From: Streptomyces sp. TLI_146
Lineage (GTDB): Bacteria; Actinomycetota; Actinomycetes; Streptomycetales; Streptomycetaceae
Assembly (NCBI RefSeq): GCF_002846415.1
Contig: NZ_PJMX01000001.1
Span: forward strand, 992,001-1,056,000
Reading direction: 5' to 3'
Length of the DNA: 64,000 bases
Position 1 is the first letter of the stretch. Every line of letters begins with the position of its first letter. Positions 17,158 through 25,900 of the stretch are shown piece by piece. Under the pieces are notes generated by a model. The model was not told the origin of the DNA. It was given only the letters and a program-made list of their open reading frames with translations, and ran no database searches. The position numbers were made by a program, and so were the translations under genes.

Positions 17158-17547
17158 ATGACGGCCGAGGCCGAGATCCTCGCCGAACTACGCCGCCTGC
17201 GCACCCGCCTGCCTCAGGTCACCGGCGCCCTGACCGCCAGCGTCGACGGCCTCGTCCTCGCCCAGGACGCCATCGACGACGCCGAGTCCGTCGCCGCGCT
17301 GACCGCCGCGGCCCTCGGCGTCGCCCAGCGGCTCACCCACACCACCGGCCGCGGCGCCTTCCGCGAGCTCCTCGTCCAAGGCGAGGACGGCTACGCCGCC
17401 ACCTACGCGGCGGGCTCCGCCGCGGTGCTCACCCTGCTCGCCCTGCCGCGCACCAACGTCGGCCGTCTCCATCTGGAGGCCCGCCGGGCCGGAGCCCGGA
17501 TCGGCGAACTGGTCGACGGCGCGCTCGAACGGCTGGAGACCTCATGA
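17158..17547 (+). CDS. roadblock/LC7-family protein 2
   Basis: 129 residues with the roadblock core: LRTRLPQVTGALTASVDGLVLAQDA, SVAALTAAALGVAQRL, FRELLVQGEDGYAATYAAG and AVLTLLALPRTNVGRLHLEARR. ATG 17158 is chosen because AAAGGAGA stands a few bases upstream; a GTG at 17116 overlaps the preceding stop and would add 14 basic residues. It is more diverged from the first and third proteins, and closer to the MglB/conservon-type roadblock subunit. Confidence 0.85.
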   Translation: MTAEAEILAELRRLRTRLPQVTGALTASVDGLVLAQDAIDDAESVAALTAAALGVAQRLTHTTGRGAFRELLVQGEDGYAATYAAGSAAVLTLLALPRTNVGRLHLEARRAGARIGELVDGALERLETS

Positions 17548-17621
17548 CCAGCACCGGACCCCGGGCCGCTCGGCCCCGGAACACGTCACACAGCACCCAC
17601 CGGAAAGGAAGTGCGAACCCC

Positions 17622-17996
17622 ATGGGCAACACCGAAACCGCGCTCAAGGAAGCGATGACCTCCATCGAGGGCACGATCGGCGTGGCACTCGTCGACTACA
17701 GCAGCGGCATGGCCCTCGGCACCCTGGGCGGCGGCAAGGACCTGGACCTGTCGGTGGCCGCCGCCGGAAACACCGACGTGGTCCGCGCGAAGGTGCGGAC
17801 CATGGAACTGCTGGGCCTCAAGGACGAGATCGAGGACATCCTCATCACCCTCGGCAGTCAGTACCACCTGATCAGGCTGCTCAAGAGCCGTGGCCACACC
17901 GGTCTGTTCCTCTACCTGGCCCTCGACAAGAGCCGGGCGAACCTGGCGATGGCCCGCCATCAACTGCGGCGGGTGGAGGACATGCTGGAAGTGTGA
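17622..17996 (+). CDS. roadblock/LC7-family protein 3
   Basis: 124 residues. Core elements IEGTIGVALVDYSSGMALGTLGGG, EDILITLGSQYHLIRLLKS, GLFLYLALDKSRANLAMARHQLRRVEDML align well with protein 1 of the operon, suggesting duplication. ATG 17622 is preceded by GGAAAGGAAG. It ends the operon about 20 bases before a strong hairpin. Small, cytoplasmic and probably forms homo- or heterodimers with the other two roadblock proteins. Confidence 0.87.
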   Translation: MGNTETALKEAMTSIEGTIGVALVDYSSGMALGTLGGGKDLDLSVAAAGNTDVVRAKVRTMELLGLKDEIEDILITLGSQYHLIRLLKSRGHTGLFLYLALDKSRANLAMARHQLRRVEDMLEV

Positions 17997-18016
17997 GGCT
18001 GCTTCCGTACGGGCAA

Positions 18017-18050
18017 GACGTGCCGGGGCCGAGGCCGGACCCGGCACGTC
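18017..18050. terminator. bidirectional hairpin between roadblock operon and LysR
   Basis: Perfect 11-bp stem 18017-18027 with 18040-18050 and a 12-nt loop, between converging genes. Confidence 0.65.
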
Positions 18051-18072
18051 CACGTCCTCTCCCTAAGGGCGC

Positions 18073-18978
18073 TCAGCACACCCCGTCACTGATGTGGATC
18101 GTGCCGAGGTCCTGCGCCGTCTGAACGAAGGCCCGCAGCCGGGCGCTCTCGCTCGCGGTGGACCACACGAGCGCCCACTCCGTGAGCGGAGCGTCGTGGA
18201 CCGGCAGGAAGGCGATGCCGGGAGGTGTGTAGTACCGCCCGACATGGCCGTTGACCGGGCAGGCGAGGTGACCGCCGGCCACCAGGGCGAGCAACTCGTG
18301 AAACGTCCGGGCGACCGGCCCGCGCGCGATCCGGCGCCCGGACGGTGTGTACGTGGGAACCATGGCCTCGAACCAGTACGCGGGCGCCTCGGAACCGGGG
18401 TCGAGCAGGCGCAGCCCGCCGAGGTCCTCCAGCGACACGGACTCCCGCCCGGCCAGGGGCGAGGCTGTGGTGACCGCGAGGACGCGGCCCTCGGTGAGCA
18501 CGGTGGGGCCGACGCTGAGGTCGGGTTCGTGGACGGGCCGCCACAGCAGCTCCACGTCGGTGCGGCCGGTGCGCAGCGGTGTGAACGGGTCGCTGAAGTG
18601 GATCTCGACGAGCTCGACGTCGCAGTCGGGGTACTGGGCCCCGAACGCTTCGATCAGGGGTCGCAGTTCGTGGGCGAGGACGCCCAGGACACCCAGCCTG
18701 ATCGTCCCCCGCACGCCCAGCGCCGCCTCGCTCGCGCGGGCGAGCCCGCCCTGGATCAGGTCGTAGGCCTGCTGGAGCTCGACGCGCAGGGCCTTGCCGA
18801 CCGGGGTCAGAGTCACCGAGCGGCTGGTGCGGTCGAACAGCGGGGCGCCGATGCGCCGTTCCTGTTTCTTGATCGCCTGGCTCACCCGCGCCTGCGAGAT
18901 CCGGAGCCGTTCGGCGGTCCGGCCGAAGTGCAACTCCTCCGCCAAGGCCAGGAAGATCTCTATGTCACGCAGTTCCAT
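18073..18978 (-). CDS. LysR-family transcriptional regulator
   Basis: 301 residues. N-terminal helix-turn-helix MELRDIEIFLALAEELHFGRTAERL with QARVSQAIKKQERRIGAPLF, and a C-terminal substrate-binding domain. The C-terminal motif FLPVHDAPLTEWALVW is usual for actinobacterial LysR proteins annotated near oxidoreductases and transporters. Divergent from the hemerythrin gene, with a LysR-type box between them, so the hemerythrin gene is its likely target. Confidence 0.92.
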   Translation of the reverse strand: MELRDIEIFLALAEELHFGRTAERLRISQARVSQAIKKQERRIGAPLFDRTSRSVTLTPVGKALRVELQQAYDLIQGGLARASEAALGVRGTIRLGVLGVLAHELRPLIEAFGAQYPDCDVELVEIHFSDPFTPLRTGRTDVELLWRPVHEPDLSVGPTVLTEGRVLAVTTASPLAGRESVSLEDLGGLRLLDPGSEAPAYWFEAMVPTYTPSGRRIARGPVARTFHELLALVAGGHLACPVNGHVGRYYTPPGIAFLPVHDAPLTEWALVWSTASESARLRAFVQTAQDLGTIHISDGVC

Positions 18979-18994
18979 CGTCGCCCCCGCACCG

Positions 18995-19014
18995 CGATAA
19001 CCGCAGCGTTATCG
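18995..19014. promoter_or_regulatory. LysR-type box
   Basis: Perfect dyad CGATAAC-N6-GTTATCG starting 17 bases upstream of the LysR start codon. The ATAAC-N6-GTTAT core fits LysR recognition boxes; binding is inferred. Confidence 0.55.
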
Positions 19015-19130
19015 ATCACCGCGCGAAGTCTACGTTGATCCGGACGCGCCGCCGCCGGAAGCTGGAGGCACCCGGGAGACACGCCGCCACCAGCGGCGAT
19101 CCCATGGCCGTCGCATGGAGACACCCCCAC

Positions 19131-19838
19131 GTGAACGACAGACTCGACATGACCGTGATGCACGCGATGCACGACGCGCTGCGCCGGGAGCTGCGGCACA
19201 TCGCCCGTATCACCGCCCGGTACGACCCCGATCCCCGGCATGTCCTGCGGGGCGCCGCCGGCTGGGAGATGTTCAGACGGGCCCTGCGCGCCCACCACCG
19301 CGCCGAGGACGACGCCCTGTGGCCCGCACTGCGCCGCGCCCTGGACGGCCGACCGTACGACCTCACGCGGCTGGAGGCGATCGAGGTCGAGCACGCCGTG
19401 CTCGCCCGTCTCGTCGCCACCGTCGACGAGGCCCTGGCCGACCCGGGCACCGACCCGGTCCTCCTCAGCGAGCTCGCCCACTCGCTGATCACCGGTCTCG
19501 CCGGGCATCTCGCCCACGAGGAGGACGCCGTGTTTCCGCTGGTCCAGGCCGTCGTGGACGAGCAGGAGTGGGAGCACTTCGGATGCGTCCACGCCCAGCG
19601 GATCGCTCCCCACGCGGCGCAGCTCCTGCCCTGGCTCCTGGAAGGCGCCGACGAGCACACCACCACCGTCGTACTGGCCCAGCTGCCGACACATGTGCGC
19701 CGCGCGTACACGTATCAGTGGCAACCCGAGTACGCGCTGCTGGACCGGTGGAGGATCCAGGTGCCCTCCTCCCGCTACCCGCTGCCCACGGCCGCGTCCA
19801 CGGCCATGGACGCGCAACCAGTCAAGGAGTTGACATGA
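19131..19838 (+). CDS. hemerythrin HHE-domain protein
   Basis: About 235 residues. The four-helix HHE bundle shows its metal-ligand histidines and acids in MHAMHDALRREL, RAHHRAEDDALWPAL, EVEHAVLARL and HLAHEEDAVFPLV, so it should bind a di-iron centre and oxygen, NO or a related oxidant. GTG 19131 has GGAGA about ten bases upstream; ATG 19104 is an alternative. Its stop overlaps the start of a 51-codon fragment that looks like the beginning of a transporter. Divergent from a LysR regulator, which suggests redox- or NO-responsive control. Confidence 0.85.
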   Translation: MNDRLDMTVMHAMHDALRRELRHIARITARYDPDPRHVLRGAAGWEMFRRALRAHHRAEDDALWPALRRALDGRPYDLTRLEAIEVEHAVLARLVATVDEALADPGTDPVLLSELAHSLITGLAGHLAHEEDAVFPLVQAVVDEQEWEHFGCVHAQRIAPHAAQLLPWLLEGADEHTTTVVLAQLPTHVRRAYTYQWQPEYALLDRWRIQVPSSRYPLPTAASTAMDAQPVKELT

Positions 19839-19990
19839 CGACTGTCGAGCCCATCGAGGAACCCGGCTCCCGCTTCCCTGCCGATACGGATCCCGAACCG
19901 GCGGCAGCCGTATCGCTGGAACGATGGCTCGCCCTGGTGGCCGTGGCCACCGGCACATACTCCGCCGGGTCGGCGCGGTCGGCGGACTGA
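19835..19990 (+). pseudogene. N-terminal stub of a probable MFS transporter
   Basis: Open frame of 51 codons, overlapping the hemerythrin stop by 4 bp, with AAGGAG upstream. After a polar leader it reads SLERWLALVAVATGTYSAGSARSAD and stops. RWLALVAVA-GT is how many MFS drug transporters begin their first membrane helix, so I read this as the 5' remnant of a deleted transporter. It could instead be a genuine small peptide. Confidence 0.45.
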
Positions 19991-19999
19991 CCGCCACCG

Positions 20000-21826
20000 T
20001 CAACGCCGGTCCACCCGCTCGGGGGTGTCGTCGAGGAAGCCGCCCGACTGGTGCTGCCACAGCTTCGCGTAGGCGCCGCCCGAGGCGAGCAGCTTGTGGT
20101 GCGTGCCCTGTTCGACGATCCGTCCGCGGTCGAGGACGACCAGCTGGTCCATGGTGGCGACCGTGCTCAGCCGGTGCGCCACCACGAGCGCCGTACGCCC
20201 GTCCATCAACCGCCACAGTGCGTCCTGGACGAGGATCTCGCTCTCGGAGTCCAGCGCACTGGTCGCCTCGTCGAGCAGCAGGATCGGGGCGTCGCGCAGG
20301 ATGGCCCTGGCGAGGGCCACACGCTGGCGCTGGCCGCCGGACAGCTTCACCCCGCGCTCGCCCACCATGGTGTCGAAGCCGTCGGGAAGCGCGTCGGCGA
20401 ACTCCGTGACGTGCGCCGCCTCGGCCGCGCGGCGGATCTCCTCGTCGGTGGCGGTCGGCCGGGCGAACGCGATGTTCTCCCGCAGCGTCCGGTGGAACAT
20501 CGCCGGGTCCTGCGGCACGTAGGCGATCAGGCTGCGCAGTTCGCCCTGCCGCAGCCTGCTGATGTCCCGCCCGCCGATCAGGATCCGCCCGCCGTCGATG
20601 TCCGTCATCCGCAGCAGGAGCCGGGTCAGCGTGGTCTTGCCGCCGCCCGACCGGCCGACGAGACCGATCCTCGTCCCGGTGGGCACCGCCAGGTCGAGCC
20701 CCTCGAAGAGGGGCCGCCCACCCGCGTGGGCGAAGGTCACCCCTTCGAAGCGCACCTCGCCCGCCCGGACCGGCAGCGGCTCCGGGACCGCCGGGTCCAG
20801 CACGGTCGGCGGTTCGAGCAGCAGCTCGGTGAACTGCGAGGCCTCCGTCATCGAGCTTTCCAGACGGCGGTAGATCTGGTTGAACTCGAACATGATCCGC
20901 GTCGCGTTGGCGTAATACGTGAAGGCGACGATGACCGCTTCGACGCCGTGCTCTCCGCCACCGAGCCCGATGGCGAGCAGCAGGCCCAGCACATTGGTCA
21001 GGACGGACATGGGTGCGACCAGTGTGTCGATGCGCAGGTTGCCGTAGTCCCACGAGCGCAGGGTGAGCCGGCGCGACTCCGCGACCCGCGAGCGGTGTTC
21101 GGCGGCCTCGCGCTCCTCGGCGGCGAACGACCGGACCGTGTCCATGTTCATCAGGCTGTCGGCGACATGGCCCGACACCCGGGCGATCGCCTGCTCGCGC
21201 TCGGCGACCAGCGCCTGACGGCGCCGGATCAGGGGTGTCACGCAGGCCGCTGTGAGCCCGATCAGCACCAGCAACCCCACCACGAGCAGTGGGTCGTACT
21301 GCCACAGCACCACCGACGCGAACACCAGCGGCACGAAGCTGCCGACGACGTTGAACGTCAGTGTGTCGACGCAGTCCTCGAAGCGGGTGGCGAAGCTCAG
21401 TACCCGCTTGGTCAGCGACCCGGCGAAGTTGTCGTGGAAGAAGGCGGCGTCCTTGGCGAACAGCTCGTCCATCCCGATGACATACAAGTGCTCGACACCA
21501 CGGGCATCGAGGCGGTTCAGGCAGTGCAGCCCGACGCGCCACAATGCCTCCGACAACAGCAGCACCCCGGCGAAGCCGAGGACGTAGGGCAGCATCGGGC
21601 CCATGCCGACGCTGCCTCCGTCCCCGGCGATCCGGGCTACGAGCTTGGCCACGACCAGCGGCGCGATGTACTGGATGCCGATGTTGCCGACCGCCGGCAA
21701 CAGCATCGCCGGCGCGGTCAGCCGCCGCAGCCGGGCCAGTTCGCGCCCGTAGTAACGAAGTGCGAGGAGCACCGAGCCCCTGCTCGGTAAGCCCTCGCGC
21801 GATTCACGCGACTCAGGTGATCCCAT
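20000..21826 (-). CDS. ABC transporter, fused permease and ATPase (exporter type)
   Basis: About 608 residues, standard for a type IV exporter half-transporter. N-terminal six-helix membrane domain, including YIAPLVVAKLVARI and a long intracellular region with FAAEEREAAEHRSRV. C-terminal ATPase: Walker A GRSGGGKTT, Q-loop YVPQDP, signature LSGGQRQRVALARA, Walker B ILLLDEATSALDSES and H-loop VVAHRLS are all intact. ATG 21826 is a reasonable start for this length, though the ribosome site is poor. It stands alone, so it probably works as a homodimer exporting a lipid, peptide or drug. Confidence 0.9.
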   Translation of the reverse strand: MGSPESRESREGLPSRGSVLLALRYYGRELARLRRLTAPAMLLPAVGNIGIQYIAPLVVAKLVARIAGDGGSVGMGPMLPYVLGFAGVLLLSEALWRVGLHCLNRLDARGVEHLYVIGMDELFAKDAAFFHDNFAGSLTKRVLSFATRFEDCVDTLTFNVVGSFVPLVFASVVLWQYDPLLVVGLLVLIGLTAACVTPLIRRRQALVAEREQAIARVSGHVADSLMNMDTVRSFAAEEREAAEHRSRVAESRRLTLRSWDYGNLRIDTLVAPMSVLTNVLGLLLAIGLGGGEHGVEAVIVAFTYYANATRIMFEFNQIYRRLESSMTEASQFTELLLEPPTVLDPAVPEPLPVRAGEVRFEGVTFAHAGGRPLFEGLDLAVPTGTRIGLVGRSGGGKTTLTRLLLRMTDIDGGRILIGGRDISRLRQGELRSLIAYVPQDPAMFHRTLRENIAFARPTATDEEIRRAAEAAHVTEFADALPDGFDTMVGERGVKLSGGQRQRVALARAILRDAPILLLDEATSALDSESEILVQDALWRLMDGRTALVVAHRLSTVATMDQLVVLDRGRIVEQGTHHKLLASGGAYAKLWQHQSGGFLDDTPERVDRR

Positions 21827-22044
21827 CCCAACCCTGTGCTCTCGGACCGGCAGGTGAACACATGAGTGTCCCGCGTCGGCAGGCGCACGGTCCACGGGTT
21901 TTCGCCCGACCGGCTCTCGCACATACGCTCCGTCCACCGTCTTGAGGGTCGCCCCGCACATGTCCGGACCCTACGGAATCCCCGTTACGGATGGTTGGTG
22001 ATGGCCCCGGTCTGAGCCGCTGTGCTTCCGCCCTGCGGAGCACC

Positions 22045-22779
22045 TCACTGGGCGCTGGCGGCCGGGCGCAGCACGATCTCGTTCACATCGGCCTCCGGCG
22101 GCTGGGCGACGGCGTACGCGATGGCCTCGGCGATCGCCGCGGCGGGCAGGGCGACGGCACGATACGTCTGCATGATCCGGCGTGCCTCGGCGTCCGCGAG
22201 ATGGTCGACCAGCTCTGACTCGGTGACGCCCGGCGACACGACGGTGACGCGGATGCTCCCGTCCGACTCCTGCCGCAATCCCTCGGAGATCGCCCGCACC
22301 GCGTACTTGGTGGCGCAGTACACGACCGCCGTGGGCGACACCTCGTAGGCGCCGACGGAGGCGATGTTCACGATGTGGCCGCCGCCCTGCGCCCGCATCA
22401 CGGGCAGCGTCGCGGCGATGCCGTGCAGCACACCCCGCAGGTTCACGTCGATCATGCGGTCCCACTCGTCGGTCCGCACCGCGTCGAGGCGGGACAGCGG
22501 CATGACCCCCGCGTTGTTCACCAGGACGTCGATGCGGCCGAGTTCGGCCCGAGCGGCCTCGGCGAAGGCGTGGACGTCGACGGCGTCCGTCACGTCCAGG
22601 CGGCGGAACGCCGCACTGCCGCCCGCCGCGGCGATCTCACCGGCCAGCGCCGCCAGGCGATCGGCGCGCCGGGCCCCGAGGTAGACCCGGTGGCCGTCGG
22701 CCGCCAGCCGGCGCGCGGCCGCCGCGCCGATGCCACTGCTGGCCCCGGTGATCAGCACCGCCTTGGCGATCCTCGTCAT
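22045..22779 (-). CDS. short-chain dehydrogenase/reductase (SDR)
   Basis: 244 residues of classical SDR type. NADP-binding TGASSGIG, the NNAG motif (VLVNNAGVMPL), catalytic Ser in NIASVGAYE and YxxxK in YCATKYAV are all present. An Arg after the first strand (LGARRADR) suggests NADPH preference. ATG 22779 follows GGAGCG. Divergent from an XRE regulator and probably controlled by it; this SDR/MmyB-type pair is common in Streptomyces. The substrate, a small carbonyl compound, is unknown. Confidence 0.92.
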   Translation of the reverse strand: MTRIAKAVLITGASSGIGAAAARRLAADGHRVYLGARRADRLAALAGEIAAAGGSAAFRRLDVTDAVDVHAFAEAARAELGRIDVLVNNAGVMPLSRLDAVRTDEWDRMIDVNLRGVLHGIAATLPVMRAQGGGHIVNIASVGAYEVSPTAVVYCATKYAVRAISEGLRQESDGSIRVTVVSPGVTESELVDHLADAEARRIMQTYRAVALPAAAIAEAIAYAVAQPPEADVNEIVLRPAASAQ

Positions 22780-22868
22780 GATGCGCTCCTTCTCCGTCGA
22801 CTCGGCCCGCTGCACGAGTGGATGAGGCAACGGTCGGCGACGCTGCACGCTCCGGCCAGGACGGCTTC

Positions 22869-22893
22869 TGCCTGGGTACGGCGCACCCAGGCA
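22869..22893. promoter_or_regulatory. inverted repeat upstream of the XRE regulator
   Basis: Perfect dyad TGCCTGGGT-N7-ACCCAGGCA about 30 bases before the regulator start. Probable operator for the divergent SDR/XRE pair. Confidence 0.55.
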
Positions 22894-22923
22894 CCGCGAC
22901 GGCGGCGGCCGTAGGCTGACGCG

Positions 22924-23766
22924 GTGACGAGCAGTGAACTGGGTAGTTTCCTACGGGCCCACCGAGCCCGGCTGCACCCTGACGACGTGCGCCTGGTGTC
23001 GTACGGGCGGCGCCGGGTGGCCGGGTTGCGCCGGGAGGAGGTGGCCGTACTCGCGGGCATGAACGCCGACTACTACGCCCGCCTGGAACAGGGCCGCGAA
23101 CGCCGCCCCTCCCCGCAGATCCTCGACTCGCTCTGCCGGGCGCTCCACCTGGACGACGACGCCCGCGCTCACCTCTACCGCCTCGCGGGCAGCATGCCGG
23201 ACGGCGGCGGCCCGCAGCCGCACGAGAGCGCAAGTCCCGCACTGCGGAAGCTCCTTGACGCCTTCCCCGACACTCCGGCGTTCGTGATCGACCCGGCCAT
23301 GGACCTCCTGGCCGCCAACTCCCTCACCGACGAGCTGTTCTCCCCCTTCCAACGGGCCGACAACCTCGCCCGTATGACCTTCCGCGATCCCGCCGCACGC
23401 CGGTTCTTCGTCCACTGGTACCGGGTGGCCGAGGCGACCGTCGCCGCCCTGCGCCAGGCCACCGGCCTCTCCCCGGACTACCCGCGTCTGCGCGCGGTCG
23501 TCACCGACCTGACCGCCGCCAGCGAGGAGTTCAGCTCGCTGTGGCGCGCCCAGACCGTCCACGGCAAGACGCGCAGCGCGAAGGAACTCGTCCACCCCGA
23601 GGTGGGCCCCTTGTCACTGACGTACCAGAGCTTCGACGTACGCGGCGCACCCGGCCAGCAGCTGCTGATCTACCACGCGGAGCCGGGAAGTCCCAGCGCG
23701 GGCGCTCTCACCCTGCTGGGCACACTCGCCGCCACACGCCGACGGGCACGGTCCGGCACCGGCTGA
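22924..23766 (+). CDS. XRE-family regulator with MmyB-like ligand domain
   Basis: 280 residues. The N-terminal helix-turn-helix has the typical MmyB-family run VSYGRRRVAGLRREEVAVLAG, MNADYYARLEQGRERRPS. The C-terminal MmyB-like domain contains FVIDPAMDLLAANSLTDELF and ends with LTYQSFDVRGAPGQQLLIYHAEPGS, proposed to bind a small hydrophobic ligand. GTG start at 22924. Divergent from the SDR gene it probably represses. Confidence 0.92.
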   Translation: MTSSELGSFLRAHRARLHPDDVRLVSYGRRRVAGLRREEVAVLAGMNADYYARLEQGRERRPSPQILDSLCRALHLDDDARAHLYRLAGSMPDGGGPQPHESASPALRKLLDAFPDTPAFVIDPAMDLLAANSLTDELFSPFQRADNLARMTFRDPAARRFFVHWYRVAEATVAALRQATGLSPDYPRLRAVVTDLTAASEEFSSLWRAQTVHGKTRSAKELVHPEVGPLSLTYQSFDVRGAPGQQLLIYHAEPGSPSAGALTLLGTLAATRRRARSGTG

Positions 23767-23786
23767 CCGCTTCATGTCCGCTGGCC

Positions 23787-24476
23787 TCACGCCCCCGCCC
23801 GGACGTACGCCTCCAGCAGGTCGGCCAGCTCCTTCGGGTGGCTCAGCGCCGCCAGATGACCGCCGGGCACCTCATCGGGTGTGATGCCGAGGCGGTCCTG
23901 TGCCACTTGGCGTTGGAAGGCTGCGGGGAAGAGCCGGTCGTCGCGGGCGGTCACGACTCGGGTCGGTACCTTCGGCCACGCGTCGAGGGTGAACGGTGTC
24001 GCGAAGACCGCGTCGGACTCCTCCGCCGCGTGCTCCCCCGAGGCGTCGATCTCGGCCTGCGGCAGGTCGTGCAGGAAGTACGTCGCCACGTCGAAGGGCG
24101 CGTCCGGGTCACGGCCCTCGCGCACGTCCTGCGCGCGGCGTGCCGCTTCCTGGCCGGTGTTGGCCCACCACTCCCCCGCTGTCTCGCCGGGGCGCGGGAT
24201 CATCCCGTTGACCAGCACGAGGAGCGACACGGGCAGTCGCGCGCACACCAGAGGCGCTGTGAACGCGCCGAGGGACTGGGCGACCACCACCAGATCCCCG
24301 CGCCCACCGACCGCCTCGACGACCGTGTCCACGTACTCCGGCAGCCCCGCCCCGGCGTCCGCTCCCGGCAGGTCCACGGCCACCACGTCCCGCCCCCGGC
24401 GGCGCAGTTCGTCCGTGACGCCGTGCCAGTACCAGGAGGAGCCGCCGGCTCCGGGAATCAACACGTACGTGGTCAT
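23787..24476 (-). CDS. alpha/beta-fold hydrolase
   Basis: 229 residues. The oxyanion-hole stretch LIPGAGGSSWYW, nucleophile elbow AQSLGAF (Ser in S-L-G), acid loop ARDDRLFP and catalytic His in GGHLAAL are in order. This is the RsbQ/MenH-like short hydrolase subgroup often acting on esters. It follows the dead NmrA-like gene on the same strand and may once have been cotranscribed with it. Confidence 0.87.
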   Translation of the reverse strand: MTTYVLIPGAGGSSWYWHGVTDELRRRGRDVVAVDLPGADAGAGLPEYVDTVVEAVGGRGDLVVVAQSLGAFTAPLVCARLPVSLLVLVNGMIPRPGETAGEWWANTGQEAARRAQDVREGRDPDAPFDVATYFLHDLPQAEIDASGEHAAEESDAVFATPFTLDAWPKVPTRVVTARDDRLFPAAFQRQVAQDRLGITPDEVPGGHLAALSHPKELADLLEAYVRAGA

Positions 24477-24529
24477 GGGTGCACCTTCCGCGCGGGGACG
24501 TGGCCTTCTTCCCCTTGTGACTGTCGGTC

Positions 24530-25201
24530 CTCGCCGAACTCATCGGGCGGTGGGCGCGCCGCTGGGCGGAGTGCTCGTCGGTGACGACGGTGAGGTGGTC
24601 CTGGCGGGCCGACACCGTGAGGCGGCCGAGCTCGTCCAGGGGGAAGACATCGGGGCCGGCGACATTGAGGCTGCCGTTGCGCGGGGGCGCGGTGGCGACG
24701 TCAGCGAGGGCTTCGACGACATCTGCCGCCGCGATGGGCTGAACCGGGGTGGAGGGCAGCCGGACGGTCCTCGGTGCTCCACGACATGACCGCGTCCATG
24801 AACTCGAAGAACTGGGTGGCACGCACGATCGAGTACGCGGTGGGTCCCTGCCGCAGGAGCTCCTCCTGGAGAGTCTTCGCACGGTAGTCCAGTCGCGGCA
24901 CCCGGTCGACTCCGACGATGGAGAGGATCACCTGGTGGCGTACGCCCGCGCGCTCGCCCGCGGCCAGCAGGTGGCCCAGGGTGGTGCGGAAGAAGTCCGG
25001 GGAGGCTTCGTCGAACGTCGGGGAGTTCGTCACGTTCACGACCGTGTCCGCGCCCGCCGGCGCCGGGTCGAGCCCCTCACCGGTGAGCAGGTCGACTCCG
25101 GCCGACAGGGATGCGGCGACCACCTCGTGTCCGGCCCCGCGGAGCAGGTCGACGAGCTGGGAACCGATCAGTCCGGTGCCTCCGATGACCGTGATCTTCA
25201 T
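24530..25201 (-). pseudogene. frameshifted NmrA-like atypical SDR
   Basis: The first part is intact: MKITVIGGTGLIGSQLVDLL (Rossmann GGTGLIGS), a region with VILSIVGVDRVPRLDY and QFFEFMDAVMSWSTE. Then the frame breaks around 24766-24775, and a second frame continues with VRLPSTPVQPIAAADVVEAL and GPDVFPLDELGRLTVSA. The second part runs past TDEHSA with no family C-terminus, so the end is also deleted. An NAD(P)-binding sugar-epimerase-like reductase was probably encoded. It lies divergent from a decayed Rrf2 regulator, its likely former controller. Confidence 0.8.
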
Positions 25202-25218
25202 GATCAGTCCAAAAGACC

Positions 25219-25529
25219 GGCGGATACGTACTGACCAGGGCGGCCTCCGACATCACCGTTCTGGACGTGGTGCAGGCGGTCGACGGTGCGAATCCGGCGT
25301 TCGTGTGCGCCGAGATCCGGCAGCGGGCCCCCTGGGGACACCGCCCGAGGAGTGCACGAGGCCGTGCCCCATCGCCCGTGCGATGGCGGCCGCCGACGCC
25401 GCCTGGCGGGCGTCACTGCGGGGTGTCTCCGTGGCGGACCTAGTCGGCTCGGTGGAGCGGGACAGCGGACCCGAGGCCCTGCCGGGCATCGGCGCGTGGC
25501 TCGACTCGGCGCACGCCTCCGACGGCTGA
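25219..25529 (+). pseudogene. truncated and frameshifted Rrf2-family regulator
   Basis: The wing and effector part is readable: GYVLTRAASDITVLDVVQAV in one frame, then, after an indel near 25320-25335, PEECTRPCPIARAMAAADAAW and GVSVADLVGSVERDSG in another. The N-terminal helix-turn-helix is missing; the remnant begins right at the start codon of the divergent NmrA-like pseudogene. The Cys pair CTRPCPI recalls Fe-S or redox-sensing Rrf2 proteins. It is not functional. Confidence 0.75.
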
Positions 25530-25900
25530 AGGCTCACGGTGCCGCCGGCGCACGGACGGATCGCCCGTCGGCGCCGGCTCCGAACCGGACGACGGGACTT
25601 GCCTGCCGGTGACCGGAGTCATCCGTCAGTCTGCGGGCTATGCTGCCAGACAGACGCCCAAGCCCCCGGCGGCACATGTCGAATGACCACGATGCCCGCC
25701 GGAGTGGACCCCGGTCCTCTCGGCAGGCGCACCCTTCGAGGAGTGACCCCGGAACTCCGGGCCAGGATCCAAACCCGGCACCGAAGCCACTCGTCCGCCT
25801 CCGCGCGCACCGAAACCCGCACCGCGACATGCGGGACCGAGGCGCCGACTCCGGCATCGCTGTACCGCATCGCGCGGCGGGCCACATGAACCGAGGCACC

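Noticed and set aside
15936..17996. Conservon (cvn) cluster
   Set aside because: No sensor-kinase-like protein, DUF742 protein or GTPase, which define a conservon.
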